Origin: Pseudomonas sp. HAR-UPW-AIA-41
Lineage (GTDB): Bacteria; Pseudomonadota; Gammaproteobacteria; Pseudomonadales; Pseudomonadaceae
Reading direction: 5' to 3'
NCBI RefSeq assembly: GCF_002304225.1
Contig: NZ_NSLB01000003.1
Span: forward strand, 310,001-374,000
DNA: 64,000 nt
Shown here: piece after piece, positions 8,455 through 17,354 of the stretch
Position numbering within the stretch: position 1 is the stretch's first letter
Layout of the letters: every line of letters starts with the position of its first letter
Made by a program: the position numbers and the translations under genes
Notes under the pieces: generated by a model
Seen by the model: the letters and a program-made list of their open reading frames with translations, nothing else
The model's database searches: none
What the model was told of the DNA's origin: nothing

Positions 8455-9387
8455 ATGTACGAGGCGTTCTTCGGCCTGCGCGAGAAACCCTTCGCGCTGA
8501 CTCCGAATACCGAGTTTCTGGTTCAGCTGGCGCCCTATCAGGCCTGCCTCAACCTCCTGCGCGTGGCGCTGGGCGAGGGTGAGGGCTTCATCAAGGTCAC
8601 GGGTGAAGTCGGCACCGGCAAGACCCTGCTGTGTCGCGCGCTGCTCAACCTGCTGGATGGCGAGCGCTACCAGCTGGCCTACCTGCCCAATCCCTGCCTG
8701 AGCCCGCTGGAGCTGCGTCAGGCGCTGGCCCGCGAGCTGCGTATCGAGGGTGTCGACAACCTGCAGGACCACGCCCTGCTGGATGCCCTGCAAATCCGTC
8801 TGATCGAGCTGGCAGCGGCTGGCAAGAGCTGTGTGCTGCTGATCGACGAGGCGCAGGCCCTGCCGGCAGAAACCCTGGAGGCGTTGCGTCTGCTGACCAA
8901 TCTGGAAACCGAGCAGCGCAAACTGCTGCAGGTGGTGCTGTTTGGTCAGCCCGAGCTGGATGCCACCCTGGCCCGACATGAGTTCCGCCAGCTGCTGCAG
9001 CGCATCACCTTTTCCTATCGCCTGCGCCCGCTGGATGTGCGCGATACCCAGCGCTACCTGCAGGAGCGTCTGGCGGTGGCCGGTTACCGTGGCGAGCCAC
9101 TGTTCGCGCCGCGTGCCATACGCCTGCTGGTGCGGGGCAGCAGTGGTATTCCCCGCCTGCTGAACATCCTGGCGCACAAGTCGCTGATGGCCGCCTTTGG
9201 TGATGGCAGCCGGCAGGTGGCGGCCAGTCATGTACGCCGTGCCATGGCCGATACCGAGGGGGCACAGCCGTTCCGGCACTGGTCGCCGCGCTGGCTCAGC
9301 CTTGGGCTGGCGGCAGGCACGCTGTCGGTTGCGGTGCTCTTGGGCGCCTGGCCGTGGCTGAAACAGTGGTCGGGGTGGTGGTCATGA
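8455..9387 (+). CDS. mshM: MSHA biogenesis protein MshM (ExeA-like AAA ATPase)
   Basis: A 310-residue protein with an AAA domain of the ExeA/GspA kind. Walker A is GEVGTGKT (residues 50-57) and Walker B is VLLIDEAQ (about 123-130). A C-terminal transmembrane segment lies at about 280-300. It is expected on the inner membrane, where ExeA-type proteins help secretin assembly across peptidoglycan. It starts MYEAFFGLREKPFALTPN, the family hallmark, and ends overlapping mshN by 4 bp. Confidence 0.9.
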   Translation: MYEAFFGLREKPFALTPNTEFLVQLAPYQACLNLLRVALGEGEGFIKVTGEVGTGKTLLCRALLNLLDGERYQLAYLPNPCLSPLELRQALARELRIEGVDNLQDHALLDALQIRLIELAAAGKSCVLLIDEAQALPAETLEALRLLTNLETEQRKLLQVVLFGQPELDATLARHEFRQLLQRITFSYRLRPLDVRDTQRYLQERLAVAGYRGEPLFAPRAIRLLVRGSSGIPRLLNILAHKSLMAAFGDGSRQVAASHVRRAMADTEGAQPFRHWSPRWLSLGLAAGTLSVAVLLGAWPWLKQWSGWWS

Positions 9388-10685
9388 GTCTGGTCAACGA
9401 TATGCTGCGTGACCTTGATGCCCGGCGTGCGGCGCCGAGCGAGCGGGTGCCGCTGGAAGGTCTGTATGCGGTGGACGAGGAGGGCGCGCGCCGGCGCGAA
9501 CGCAACCGCCGTCTGCGCCTGGGTTCGATCTTCCTCAGTGCGGTGATTCTCACGGGTCTGCTGGTCGGACTGATGATCGGTCGTATCGTCGGCCGCACGC
9601 CTGAAGGCCCGGTGCTGGCCGATCCGACTCCCGTGGCAGCGGTGGCCGCGCCGCAGGTGCTGGAGATATTGCCGCAACACGTCAACGGGCGTTTTGTGCT
9701 GCAGCTGCTGCTGGATCAGTCGGTGGCCTACCAGCGTACCGACGAGAGTGGTGCGGTCAGCCTGCGTCTGCCCGGTCTGCGCCTTTCGGGTGAGCCGCGC
9801 AACGGGCGTCTGCAGCAGGATGGTCGCAGCCTCTCCTGGCGCGTGGAGCCCCAGGGCAACGACGTGCTGGTGCTGCTGGTCGGTCTGGGCGATCAGCTGC
9901 AGGTCAGCGACCGTCTGGAGCCCGCCGGGGCTCGCTGGCAGTTGTGGCTGGAGGCGCAGATGCTGGCTACGCCGGCCGAGCAGGTCGATCTGACTGCCTT
10001 GCCCGCCGCCGAAGAAGAAAGCACCGCGCCTGCGGAAAACCCGGCCTGGCAGGTTCGCTCTGAACCGGTCAGCCAGCCTGCGCCCGCGGCGCGGCCGCAG
10101 GTCAGCATCACCGCGCGGCCGGCCGATCCGCTGGCCGAGGCGCGCCAGGCCATGCTCGATCAGGATTACGCCGGCGCCGTGGAGCAACTGGAGCGTGTGC
10201 ACCGCCAGCAACCGCGCGATGCCGACACCATCCGCCTGCTGGCGCGCGCCTACCTGGGGGCCGGCCAGCAGGGCAAGCTGCTGGGCTGGTTACCGGCCCA
10301 GCTGGCTCAGGTGGGCGATGACAGCGAACTGCGCATACTTCTGGCCCGCGCCCAACTGCAGAGCGGACAGACCCAGGCGGCGGTGGCCACACTGGCGCAG
10401 CGGCGTCCGCTGCTGGCCCGCGACCCCGGCTATCACGCCCTGCTCGCGGCGACCTATCAGCAGACCGGGCAGTGGCGCGAGAGTGCCGAGGTCTATCGCC
10501 AACTGGTTGATCTGCGCCCGCAGCAGGCACCCTGGCAACTGGGGCTAGCCATCGCCCTGGAGCAGCTGGAGCAGCCGCAGCAGGCCGCCCAGTATTATCA
10601 GCTGGCGCTGCGCGGCCAGGGCCTGGATGACGGCGCCCGGCGCTTTGCCATCAGCCGCGCACAGACACTCGGAGGTCAGCCATGA
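9384..10685 (+). CDS. mshN: MSHA biogenesis protein MshN (TPR protein)
   Basis: 433 residues beginning MSLVNDMLRDLDARR, typical of MshN/GspB-like proteins. There is one transmembrane helix at about residues 47-66, a Pro/Ala-rich periplasmic stretch, and C-terminal tetratricopeptide repeats from about residue 255. The ATG at 9384 overlaps the mshM stop; an upstream in-frame start at 9354 would fall inside mshM. It probably pairs with MshM as GspB pairs with GspA. The 3' end overlaps mshE by 4 bp. Confidence 0.82.
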   Translation: MSLVNDMLRDLDARRAAPSERVPLEGLYAVDEEGARRRERNRRLRLGSIFLSAVILTGLLVGLMIGRIVGRTPEGPVLADPTPVAAVAAPQVLEILPQHVNGRFVLQLLLDQSVAYQRTDESGAVSLRLPGLRLSGEPRNGRLQQDGRSLSWRVEPQGNDVLVLLVGLGDQLQVSDRLEPAGARWQLWLEAQMLATPAEQVDLTALPAAEEESTAPAENPAWQVRSEPVSQPAPAARPQVSITARPADPLAEARQAMLDQDYAGAVEQLERVHRQQPRDADTIRLLARAYLGAGQQGKLLGWLPAQLAQVGDDSELRILLARAQLQSGQTQAAVATLAQRRPLLARDPGYHALLAATYQQTGQWRESAEVYRQLVDLRPQQAPWQLGLAIALEQLEQPQQAAQYYQLALRGQGLDDGARRFAISRAQTLGGQP

Positions 10686-12403
10686 GCGAGGAAGTCCGCC
10701 AGCGCAAGGTGCGCATCGGCGACCTGCTGGTGCAGGCCGGCCTGATCAGCGAGCTGCAGTTGCAACAGGCGCTGCAGGAGCAGAAACGCACCGGCTCCAA
10801 GCTCGGTCGCGCGGTGATCGACATGGGCCTGGTCAGCGAGGTCAAGCTGCTCACCGCCTTGTCCGAGCAGCTGCAGATTCCGTTTATCGAACTGCGTCAC
10901 TTCAAGTTCGACCAGAACCTCGTGCAGAGCCTGCCCGAGGCCGTGGCGCGGCGTTTCCGCGCCATCGTCCTGACCCGCGAGGGCGGCGGTCTGCTGGTCG
11001 GCATGTCCGACCCGCTGGACCTGTTCGCCCTCGACGAGATGGAGCGCATTCTCAAGACCCGCGTGCTGCCGGCGGTGGTGCGCGAGGCGGAACTCCTGGC
11101 CACCCTCGATCTGGTCTACCGGCGCACCAGCGAAATCGCCTCGATTGCCGGCGAGCTGGAAGGCGAGCTGCAGGACAGCGACTTCGACCTTTCCAAGCTG
11201 GGCGCCGACAACACCAGCGAGGCGCCGGTGGTGCGTCTGCTGCAGACGCTGTTCGAGGATGCGGTGCAGATGAAGGCCTCGGACATTCACATCGAGCCGG
11301 ACGAGGGCGTGGTGCGCATCCGTCAGCGTATCGACGGCGTGCTCAGCGAGCAGGTGATGAAGGAGGCGCGGGTGGCCTCGGCGCTGGTGATGCGCCTGAA
11401 GATCATGTCCGGCCTGGATATCTCCGAGAAGCGCCTGCCGCAGGACGGCCGTTTCAATATCCGGGTGAAGAACCGCAGCCTGGATGTGCGGGTCTCGACC
11501 ATGCCGGTGCAGTTCGGCGAGTCGGTGGTGATGCGTCTGCTGGATCAGAGCGCCGGGATCTTCCATCTGGACGCCAGTGGCATGCCGGCCGACCTGCTGG
11601 CGCGTTTTCGCCGCCTGCTGCAGCGCCCCTACGGCATGGTGCTGGTCACCGGCCCGACCGGTTCAGGTAAGACCACCACGCTGTACGCCGGGCTTTCCGA
11701 ACTGAACAGCCCGGAAAAGAAGATCATCACCGTGGAAGACCCGGTGGAATACCGCCTGCCGCGGGTCAATCAGGTGCAGGTCAATGCCAAGATCGACCTG
11801 AGCTTCGCCCGCGTGCTGCGCGCCGCCCTGCGTCAGGACCCGGACATCGTACTGGTGGGCGAGATGCGCGATCAGGAAACCGCCGAGATCGGCCTGCGCG
11901 CCGCTCTCACCGGTCACCTGGTGCTGTCCACCCTGCACACCAACGATGCGCAGACCTCAGCTATGCGCCTGATCGACATGGGCGCCGAGCCCTTCCTGGT
12001 GGCCAGCGCCCTGAATGCCGTACTGGCCCAGCGTCTGGTGCGTCGGGTGTGCGAGAACTGCATGGAAGAGCATGTGCCCGAGCCACAGCAACTGCTTTGG
12101 CTGGAGCGTCTGCACGGCGGCTCTCTGGCCGGTCGCACGTTCAAGCTGGGCGCCGGTTGCCATCAGTGCCACAACAGTGGCTATCAGGGGCGCATCGGTG
12201 TTTACGAGCTGCTGGAGATGGATGAGCCGATGATCGCGGCGTTGCGCCGCAATGATCCGCAGAGCTTTGCCGAGGCCGCCCAGCGCAACCCGCACTACCG
12301 TCCGCTGGCCGCCTGCGCGCTGGATTACGCACTGGCAGGCGTCACCTCGGTGGAGGAAGTGCTCAAGGTTTGCGCCACTCTGACTGATGAGCTGCCCGGC
12401 TGA
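10682..12403 (+). CDS. mshE: MSHA pilus extension ATPase MshE
   Basis: A 573-residue GspE/PilB-type hexameric ATPase that powers pilus polymerisation. The N terminus has the tandem MshEN c-di-GMP motif: 24 residues from RIGDLLVQAG (11-34), a 5-residue spacer, then 24 residues from KLGRAVIDMG (40-63). The spacing is exactly that described for Vibrio cholerae MshE. Walker A is GPTGSGKTT (324-332). A Walker B/Asp box and the tetracysteine zinc site (CENC ... CHQC, about 455-500) are present. Extension should therefore respond directly to c-di-GMP. Confidence 0.95.
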   Translation: MSEEVRQRKVRIGDLLVQAGLISELQLQQALQEQKRTGSKLGRAVIDMGLVSEVKLLTALSEQLQIPFIELRHFKFDQNLVQSLPEAVARRFRAIVLTREGGGLLVGMSDPLDLFALDEMERILKTRVLPAVVREAELLATLDLVYRRTSEIASIAGELEGELQDSDFDLSKLGADNTSEAPVVRLLQTLFEDAVQMKASDIHIEPDEGVVRIRQRIDGVLSEQVMKEARVASALVMRLKIMSGLDISEKRLPQDGRFNIRVKNRSLDVRVSTMPVQFGESVVMRLLDQSAGIFHLDASGMPADLLARFRRLLQRPYGMVLVTGPTGSGKTTTLYAGLSELNSPEKKIITVEDPVEYRLPRVNQVQVNAKIDLSFARVLRAALRQDPDIVLVGEMRDQETAEIGLRAALTGHLVLSTLHTNDAQTSAMRLIDMGAEPFLVASALNAVLAQRLVRRVCENCMEEHVPEPQQLLWLERLHGGSLAGRTFKLGAGCHQCHNSGYQGRIGVYELLEMDEPMIAALRRNDPQSFAEAAQRNPHYRPLAACALDYALAGVTSVEEVLKVCATLTDELPG

Positions 12404-13635
12404 TGGCCAGTTTTCGCTATACGGGGCGCAACCACCAGGGCGAGCGGGTCTCCGGCTCCCTGCAGGGTAATAGCGCCGATGCGGTGGCCAGCGAGCTGGT
12501 CGCCCAGCGAATTACCCCGTTGCAGATCGAAGAAGAGACGGCCAGTGGCGGCGACAATGCCATGGCCTGGCTGGCCGAGCGGCTGCGTAAGCGCAGTGTC
12601 GATCTGGAAGAGCTGATCATCTTCTGCCGGCAGATGTACAGCCTGACCAAAGCCGGCGTGCCGATCATCCGGGCCATTGCCGGGCTCGGCGAGTCCAACC
12701 GCAACCTGTATTTCCGCGAAGTGCTGCAGGCGGTGCGCGCCGATCTGGAAGGCGGGCAGAGCATGGCTGTAGCCCTGCATGCCCATCCGCGGGTATTCAA
12801 CACCCTGTTTGTCAGCATGGTCAGCGTGGGTGAGAACACAGGCCAGCTGGATGGCGCCTTCAAGCAGCTGTCCAGCTACCTGGAGCTGGAGCGCGAAACG
12901 CGCAAACGCATCAAGCAGGCCACGCGTTATCCGCTGTTCGTGCTCTCGGCCATGGGCGTGGCGCTGGCGGTGATCAACCTGTTCGTGATCCCGGCGTTCG
13001 CCAAGGTTTTCGAGCAGTTCAAGGCCGAGCTGCCCTGGGCCACCCGCGCACTGATCGGCACCTCACAGTTCTTCCAGCACTACTGGTGGCTGATGGCTCT
13101 GCTGCTGGGTGGCGGCCTGTATGCCTTCTTCCAGTGGATCAAGACCGAAGAGGGGGCGTTGACCTGGGATCGCCTGAAACTGCGCATCCCGATTGTCGGC
13201 GGCATCTTCGAGCGTATCGCCCTGGCCCGTTTTACCCGCACCTTCGCCATGATGTACGGCGCCGGCGTGCCCCTGCTGCAGACGCTGTCGATCAACAGCG
13301 CCAGTGTCGGCAACCGGCATATCGGCCGGGCCGTGCTGGCCATGCGTGAGGGGGTCGAGCGTGGCGAGGCCCTGACCCGGACTGCGGCGGCCAGCGGGCT
13401 GTTTACTCCGCTGGTGCTGCAGATGATGGCGGTGGGCGAGGAAACCGGTGCGCTGGACGATCTGTTCGTCGAAGTGGCGGATTTTTACGAACAGGAAGTG
13501 GATTACGACCTCAAACAACTGGCCGATGCCATCGAGCCGATTCTGATCGTGGCCATGGGTGTGATGGTGCTGGTGCTGGCACTGGGTGTGTTCCTGCCGA
13601 TGTGGGAACTCGGCTCGGTGGCCAAGGGGCGCTGA
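12403..13635 (+). CDS. mshG: MSHA inner-membrane platform protein MshG (PilC/GspF-like)
   Basis: A 410-residue polytopic platform protein with two repeated T2SSF domains (about residues 68-190 and 270-395). The transmembrane helices are near 170-190, 220-240 and 380-400. It anchors the ATPase MshE and rotates or lifts pilin subunits into the fibre. It begins at the last base of mshE and its stop overlaps the next ATG (TGATG). Confidence 0.93.
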   Translation: MASFRYTGRNHQGERVSGSLQGNSADAVASELVAQRITPLQIEEETASGGDNAMAWLAERLRKRSVDLEELIIFCRQMYSLTKAGVPIIRAIAGLGESNRNLYFREVLQAVRADLEGGQSMAVALHAHPRVFNTLFVSMVSVGENTGQLDGAFKQLSSYLELERETRKRIKQATRYPLFVLSAMGVALAVINLFVIPAFAKVFEQFKAELPWATRALIGTSQFFQHYWWLMALLLGGGLYAFFQWIKTEEGALTWDRLKLRIPIVGGIFERIALARFTRTFAMMYGAGVPLLQTLSINSASVGNRHIGRAVLAMREGVERGEALTRTAAASGLFTPLVLQMMAVGEETGALDDLFVEVADFYEQEVDYDLKQLADAIEPILIVAMGVMVLVLALGVFLPMWELGSVAKGR

Positions 13636-14162
13636 TGCGGGCCGATTACGACAGCATCCACACGGTACGCCTGAGCCGCCGCTGGGGCTGGGGATTGGCT
13701 AGTCTTATTCTTGTTGGAGTGCTTGTTTCCTGGGGTTGGAAGATGGCTGAGGTAAGTGAGCGCAGGGCAATGCAGGCGACTCAGGAAAATCTGCAGACCA
13801 GCCTCAGCCATCTTTCGGCTGAATGGGTGGCGAAAGATGGCGTTCGAGATCAGTCTTTGGTCACGCAAAATCCGTTCGGATTGTTGCGATGGATGCCAGA
13901 CAACTACTGCGGCGAACTGGACGAGAAGTTGTCTGTGGAGTCAGGATGCTGGTATTGGCAGCCGTCGCACTCTTGGGTGATCTACCAGCCAAGGTTTGCC
14001 GGCGGTGGCTGGGGGCGTGAGCAGATGCCCTATGTATGGAGGCTGCTGGCAGTGCCACGGCAGGATTTGGCGGTGATGCAAGCCGGCCGTAAGGCTTTTG
14101 CTCTGGAGCTGGAAGCTGTAACCGACGCGGAACTGGCAACTACGAAATTACTGAGAAACTGA
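13635..14162 (+). CDS. mshF: MSHA biogenesis protein MshF-like
   Basis: 175 residues: one N-terminal transmembrane helix (about 19-36) followed by a coiled coil and a periplasmic domain ending in a basic tail. The assignment to MshF rests mainly on position between mshG and the pilin genes, plus size and topology; MshF proteins are poorly conserved. The ATG at 13635 overlaps the mshG stop; the longer frame from 13602 lies inside mshG. Base composition is visibly less GC-rich than in mshG or mshE. Confidence 0.7.
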   Translation: MRADYDSIHTVRLSRRWGWGLASLILVGVLVSWGWKMAEVSERRAMQATQENLQTSLSHLSAEWVAKDGVRDQSLVTQNPFGLLRWMPDNYCGELDEKLSVESGCWYWQPSHSWVIYQPRFAGGGWGREQMPYVWRLLAVPRQDLAVMQAGRKAFALELEAVTDAELATTKLLRN

Positions 14163-14171
14163 GACGTAGAT

Positions 14172-14699
14172 ATGAAACACAGTAAAGGTTTTACCCTGAT
14201 CGAGCTGGTGGTGGTGATTGTCATCCTCGGTATCCTGGCGGCAGTTGCCTTGCCTCGCTTTATCAACTCGACACGTGATGCACACCGCGCTGCCTTCAAC
14301 GGCGCTGCAGGCGGACTGGCTTCTGCCGTGACGCTGGTGCGTTCGCAGCAGGAGGTGAATCGTAACGGCGGTATTCTTGGCTGCGCGGGTAACAACTGCT
14401 TCATTAACGTTGCTGGTTTTGGCGCCGGTACCGTCGATGTGAATGCTAACTTCTGGCCAGCCGGTACGGGGCTTGGCGGTAACCCGCCTGCGGTGGCCAC
14501 TCCGAGCGTGGCTGAATGTCAGAATCTCTGGAGCGCACTGTTGCAGGGCAGCGCACCAACGGTTGCGGGAGCGAACCCGGACTACGTGGCGACTGCTGCC
14601 CCGGCCAACAGCTGCACCTACACCTACCAACGCGATGGCGCCAATGACGCCATCGTGTACAACACCTCTACCGGCGAAGTGACTCGCAACTTCAACTAA
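14172..14699 (+). CDS. mshB: Type IV prepilin MshB (minor pilin)
   Basis: A 175-residue prepilin with leader MKHSKG, then the mature N-methyl-Phe start FTLIELVVVIVILG with the conserved Glu5. The C-terminal domain has paired cysteines (CAGNNC; ECQ...NSCTYTY). It ends in a strand typical of MshB/MshA globular domains. It precedes mshA and is more divergent from MshA-like sequences, so it is called the minor pilin MshB. It needs a PilD-type prepilin peptidase, which is not encoded in this window. Confidence 0.82.
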   Translation: MKHSKGFTLIELVVVIVILGILAAVALPRFINSTRDAHRAAFNGAAGGLASAVTLVRSQQEVNRNGGILGCAGNNCFINVAGFGAGTVDVNANFWPAGTGLGGNPPAVATPSVAECQNLWSALLQGSAPTVAGANPDYVATAAPANSCTYTYQRDGANDAIVYNTSTGEVTRNFN

Positions 14700-14716
14700 C
14701 CCAGGCGGACCAAACC

Positions 14717-15157
14717 ATGAAAAAACAGCAAAGCGGTTTTACCCTGATCGAACTGATCATGGTGATTGTGATCCTTGGCATTCTGGCGGCGTTTGCGTTG
14801 CCGCGATTTGCCGATTTCAGTGGCCAGGCGCGCTACTCCAGCATCAATGGGGCGCTGGGTTCGGTGCGGTCAGCCAGCGCGATTGTTCATGCTGCCGCTA
14901 TCGCAGCTAATCAGACCGGTGCTACCGGGACTGTGACACTGGAAGGCCAGTCGATCGCATTGGTTCATGGCTATGCCACTCAGGCTTCGATTATCACGGC
15001 CGCTCAGTTGAGTTCTGATTTCAACACTGCAACAGCCGGTACGATCGCGCTGGGTGGTTGTTCCTTTACTTATACCCAAGCGACCACCGCCACCAGTGGC
15101 GTGACCATCAGTGCGATCACAGGTGCTACCGGACAATCCTGCCCGGCGACGCCGTAA
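14717..15157 (+). CDS. mshA: Major MSHA pilin MshA
   Basis: A 146-residue prepilin: leader MKKQQSG, mature FTLIELIMVIVILG with Glu5. It has an MshA-type body (GSVRSASAIVHA, GTVTLEGQSIALVHGYA) and a C-terminal Cys pair that can close a disulfide loop. It is the likely structural subunit of the pilus. Its ribosome-binding site (AGGCGGA, 14703-14709) is better than most in the operon. Its stop overlaps the mshC start (TAATG). Confidence 0.88.
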   Translation: MKKQQSGFTLIELIMVIVILGILAAFALPRFADFSGQARYSSINGALGSVRSASAIVHAAAIAANQTGATGTVTLEGQSIALVHGYATQASIITAAQLSSDFNTATAGTIALGGCSFTYTQATTATSGVTISAITGATGQSCPATP

Positions 15158-15606
15158 TGCCCCCGCGCGGCTTTACCCTGGTCGAGCTGCTGATGGTGAT
15201 TGTCATCATCGGCATTCTCGCTGCCGTGGTGGGGCCGCGTTTCTTTGATCGGCAGCAGTTCGATCAGCGCATGTTCTATGAGGAAAGCCTCTCTGCTGTG
15301 CGCTACGCGCAGAAGCTGGCGCTGGCTTCTGGCTGCCTGACTCAGGTGAGCCTGAGCCAGGCAGCTGGCTATCAGGTGCATCAGGCGGCCAACTGCACGT
15401 CCGGTGGCTACAGCCTGGCTGTGCCGGGTGCCGATGGCGCGGCGCTGGCCAATGGCAGTGTGCCGCAGGGGGTGGCCATTACCGTCACCAATTTTCCTGT
15501 GGTGTTTGATTCCCTCGGTCGTCCGCAGAGCGGTACCGCCAGCGCCACTGTGGGTGGTTTCAGCCTCAGCGTGATGGCGGAAACCGGACTGGTGCAGGGG
15601 CAATGA
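15157..15606 (+). CDS. mshC: MSHA minor pilin MshC
   Basis: A 149-residue pseudopilin starting at ATG 15157, with leader MPPRG and mature FTLVELLMVIVIIG with Glu5. Body and length match GspH/FimT-like minor pilins. A longer frame reaches back into mshA and is not the start. It overlaps mshD by 4 bp. Confidence 0.87.
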   Translation: MPPRGFTLVELLMVIVIIGILAAVVGPRFFDRQQFDQRMFYEESLSAVRYAQKLALASGCLTQVSLSQAAGYQVHQAANCTSGGYSLAVPGADGAALANGSVPQGVAITVTNFPVVFDSLGRPQSGTASATVGGFSLSVMAETGLVQGQ

Positions 15607-16061
15607 ACCGCCAGCAGGGCATGACCCTGGTCGAGCTGGTCATCAGCATCGTCATCATCGGTATTGCTGCTGCGGCGCTGTATTCGGCCATGGCGGCTAT
15701 TACCGGGCGCTCGGCCGATCCGTTGCTACGCCAGCAGAGTCTGGCGATTGCCGAGGCCTATCTGGAAGAAATCCTCCTGCAGCCGTTTCTCGATCCCGCC
15801 ACGGGCAGTCAGTGTCCGTCGCCGCCGGCCAGCCGTGCGGCGTTCGACAATGTTTGCGACTACGCCGGGCTCAGCGATAACGGCGCACGCAGCGCCTCGG
15901 GGGCGGCGATTGCCGCCCTGGCCGATTACCGGGTGCAGGTGGCTGTCGCCGCGCAGGCCTGGAATGGCCTGCCGGCCGGCGATGTGCTGGCGGTCAGCGT
16001 CACGGTCACCGATCCGGCGGGGCAGTCGTTGCTGCTCTCCGGCTACCGGACACGGTATTGA
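15603..16061 (+). CDS. mshD: MSHA minor pilin MshD
   Basis: A 152-residue pseudopilin with leader MNRQQG and mature MTLVELVISIVIIG. The +1 residue is Met rather than Phe, but Glu5 is kept. The C-terminal half contains a Cys pair (QCPSPP ... DNVCDY), as in GspI-like tip pilins. It is probably part of the pilus tip/priming complex with MshC, MshO and MshP. Confidence 0.85.
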   Translation: MNRQQGMTLVELVISIVIIGIAAAALYSAMAAITGRSADPLLRQQSLAIAEAYLEEILLQPFLDPATGSQCPSPPASRAAFDNVCDYAGLSDNGARSASGAAIAALADYRVQVAVAAQAWNGLPAGDVLAVSVTVTDPAGQSLLLSGYRTRY

Positions 16062-16063
16062 GC

Positions 16064-16951
16064 ATGCGCCGTTCAACCAGCACAGGGTTCACGTTGGTCG
16101 AGCTGATCATGGTGATTGCCATCGCCGGTATCGTCGCAGTGATGATCAGCTCTGTGCTGTCGCGGCCGCTGGAGGGCTTCGTCGGCCAGAGCCGGCGTGC
16201 CGAACTGGTGGACCTGGCGGCCACCTCGCTCAACCGCGTGGCGCGCGATGTGCGCCTGGCAGTGCCCAACTCGTTGCGCGTTTCGACCGATGGCCTGGCG
16301 CTGGAGCTGCTGCTGATTCACAGCGCGGCGCGTTACCGGCCGAACCGGGTTGGCAGCGACGGTCTGCGCTTTTCCTCGGCCGCCGCCGGCAGCTGCGGCA
16401 GCAGCACCGCGGATGGCGGCTGCAACAACTTCCAGTTGCTGGATGCCACGCTGAATCCGGCCGGGGCCAACTGGCTGGTGCTGTACAACGTGGGGGCCGA
16501 ATCCGGCGGCGTCCCGACGCCCGGCTCTAATGTCTGGGCGCCGGCCAACCCCGGGGTGATCACGCCCACCGGCATCACTTTTTCCGTGCAGGCCGGTGCG
16601 CCGGCGAATGAGCAGCTGATCGCGCTGAATAATCTGCCGTCCGGCGGATTCCGTTTTGCCCTGGCCTCACCGCAGCGGCGTATTTATCTGGCTGAACGTG
16701 TGGTGGGTTATCGCTGCAGCGGCGGTCAACTGGTGCGCTACAGCTACACAGCGCTCAACAGCAGTATCCCCGCGACCCCGCCTGCCGGCTCGAATCCACA
16801 GCCGCTGGCGTCGCAGGTCAGTGGCTGCCGCTTTACCTACCAGCCCGGCACCACCCAGCGTGCGGGCCTGCTGACCATGAGCCTGACCATCAGTGAGGAG
16901 GGCGAGAACCTTGAGTTGCTGCAACAGGTGCACGTCGACAATGCGCCCTGA
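16064..16951 (+). CDS. mshO: MSHA minor pilin MshO
   Basis: A 295-residue GspJ/PilW-like pseudopilin. The leader MRRSTSTG precedes FTLVELIMVIAIAG with Glu5. The ATG at 16064 is preferred over an in-frame TTG at 16058. Paired cysteines occur in the body (SCGSST...GGCNNF; YRCSGG ... SGCRFTY). Its end overlaps the mshP start by 11 bp, so translation is probably coupled. Confidence 0.87.
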   Translation: MRRSTSTGFTLVELIMVIAIAGIVAVMISSVLSRPLEGFVGQSRRAELVDLAATSLNRVARDVRLAVPNSLRVSTDGLALELLLIHSAARYRPNRVGSDGLRFSSAAAGSCGSSTADGGCNNFQLLDATLNPAGANWLVLYNVGAESGGVPTPGSNVWAPANPGVITPTGITFSVQAGAPANEQLIALNNLPSGGFRFALASPQRRIYLAERVVGYRCSGGQLVRYSYTALNSSIPATPPAGSNPQPLASQVSGCRFTYQPGTTQRAGLLTMSLTISEEGENLELLQQVHVDNAP

Positions 16952-17354
16952 AGTGCGGGGCCGGCAGCAGGGTTTCGGTCTGGTGGCGGCGCTGTTCGTC
17001 ATCATCGTGATCACCCTGGTGATCGCAGCGATGGCGCGCCTGTCGACTACGCAGCACGGCAGCAACAGCCTGGCCCTGCAGCAAGCGCGCGCCTATCAGG
17101 CCGCCCGCGCCGGACTGGAATGGGGCATTAGCAGCGCCGTCAATGCCGGCAGCTGCAGCAACAGCGGCGTGAGCATGGCCGGCGGCGGGTTGAGCGAGTT
17201 CACGGTCAGCCTGACCTGCAGCAGCACCAGCCATACCGATGAGGATGGTTCCAGCCTGACCATCTACCGGCTCACCGCTCAGGCGCAGAACGGCGCCCCA
17301 GGCAGTCGACCGGATTATGCCTACCGTCGTTTGACGGCATCAGTGGAGCGCTGA
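16941..17354 (+). CDS. mshP: MSHA minor pilin MshP
   Basis: A 137-residue pilin-like protein with leader MRPEVRGRQQG and mature start FGLVAALFVIIVIT. The +5 position is Ala, not Glu. Loss of Glu5 is known in GspK/PilX-type subunits, which cap the tip and do not need the salt bridge used for insertion. The ATG at 16941 lies inside the mshO end; the longer frame from 16893 has no pilin leader. It overlaps mshQ by one base (TGATG). Confidence 0.82.
   Translation: MRPEVRGRQQGFGLVAALFVIIVITLVIAAMARLSTTQHGSNSLALQQARAYQAARAGLEWGISSAVNAGSCSNSGVSMAGGGLSEFTVSLTCSSTSHTDEDGSSLTIYRLTAQAQNGAPGSRPDYAYRRLTASVER

Noticed and set aside
6739..9279. 846-codon minus-strand frame opposite mshL and mshM
   Set aside because: Gln/His/Leu-rich antisense product without recognisable domains; both sense genes have clear motifs.
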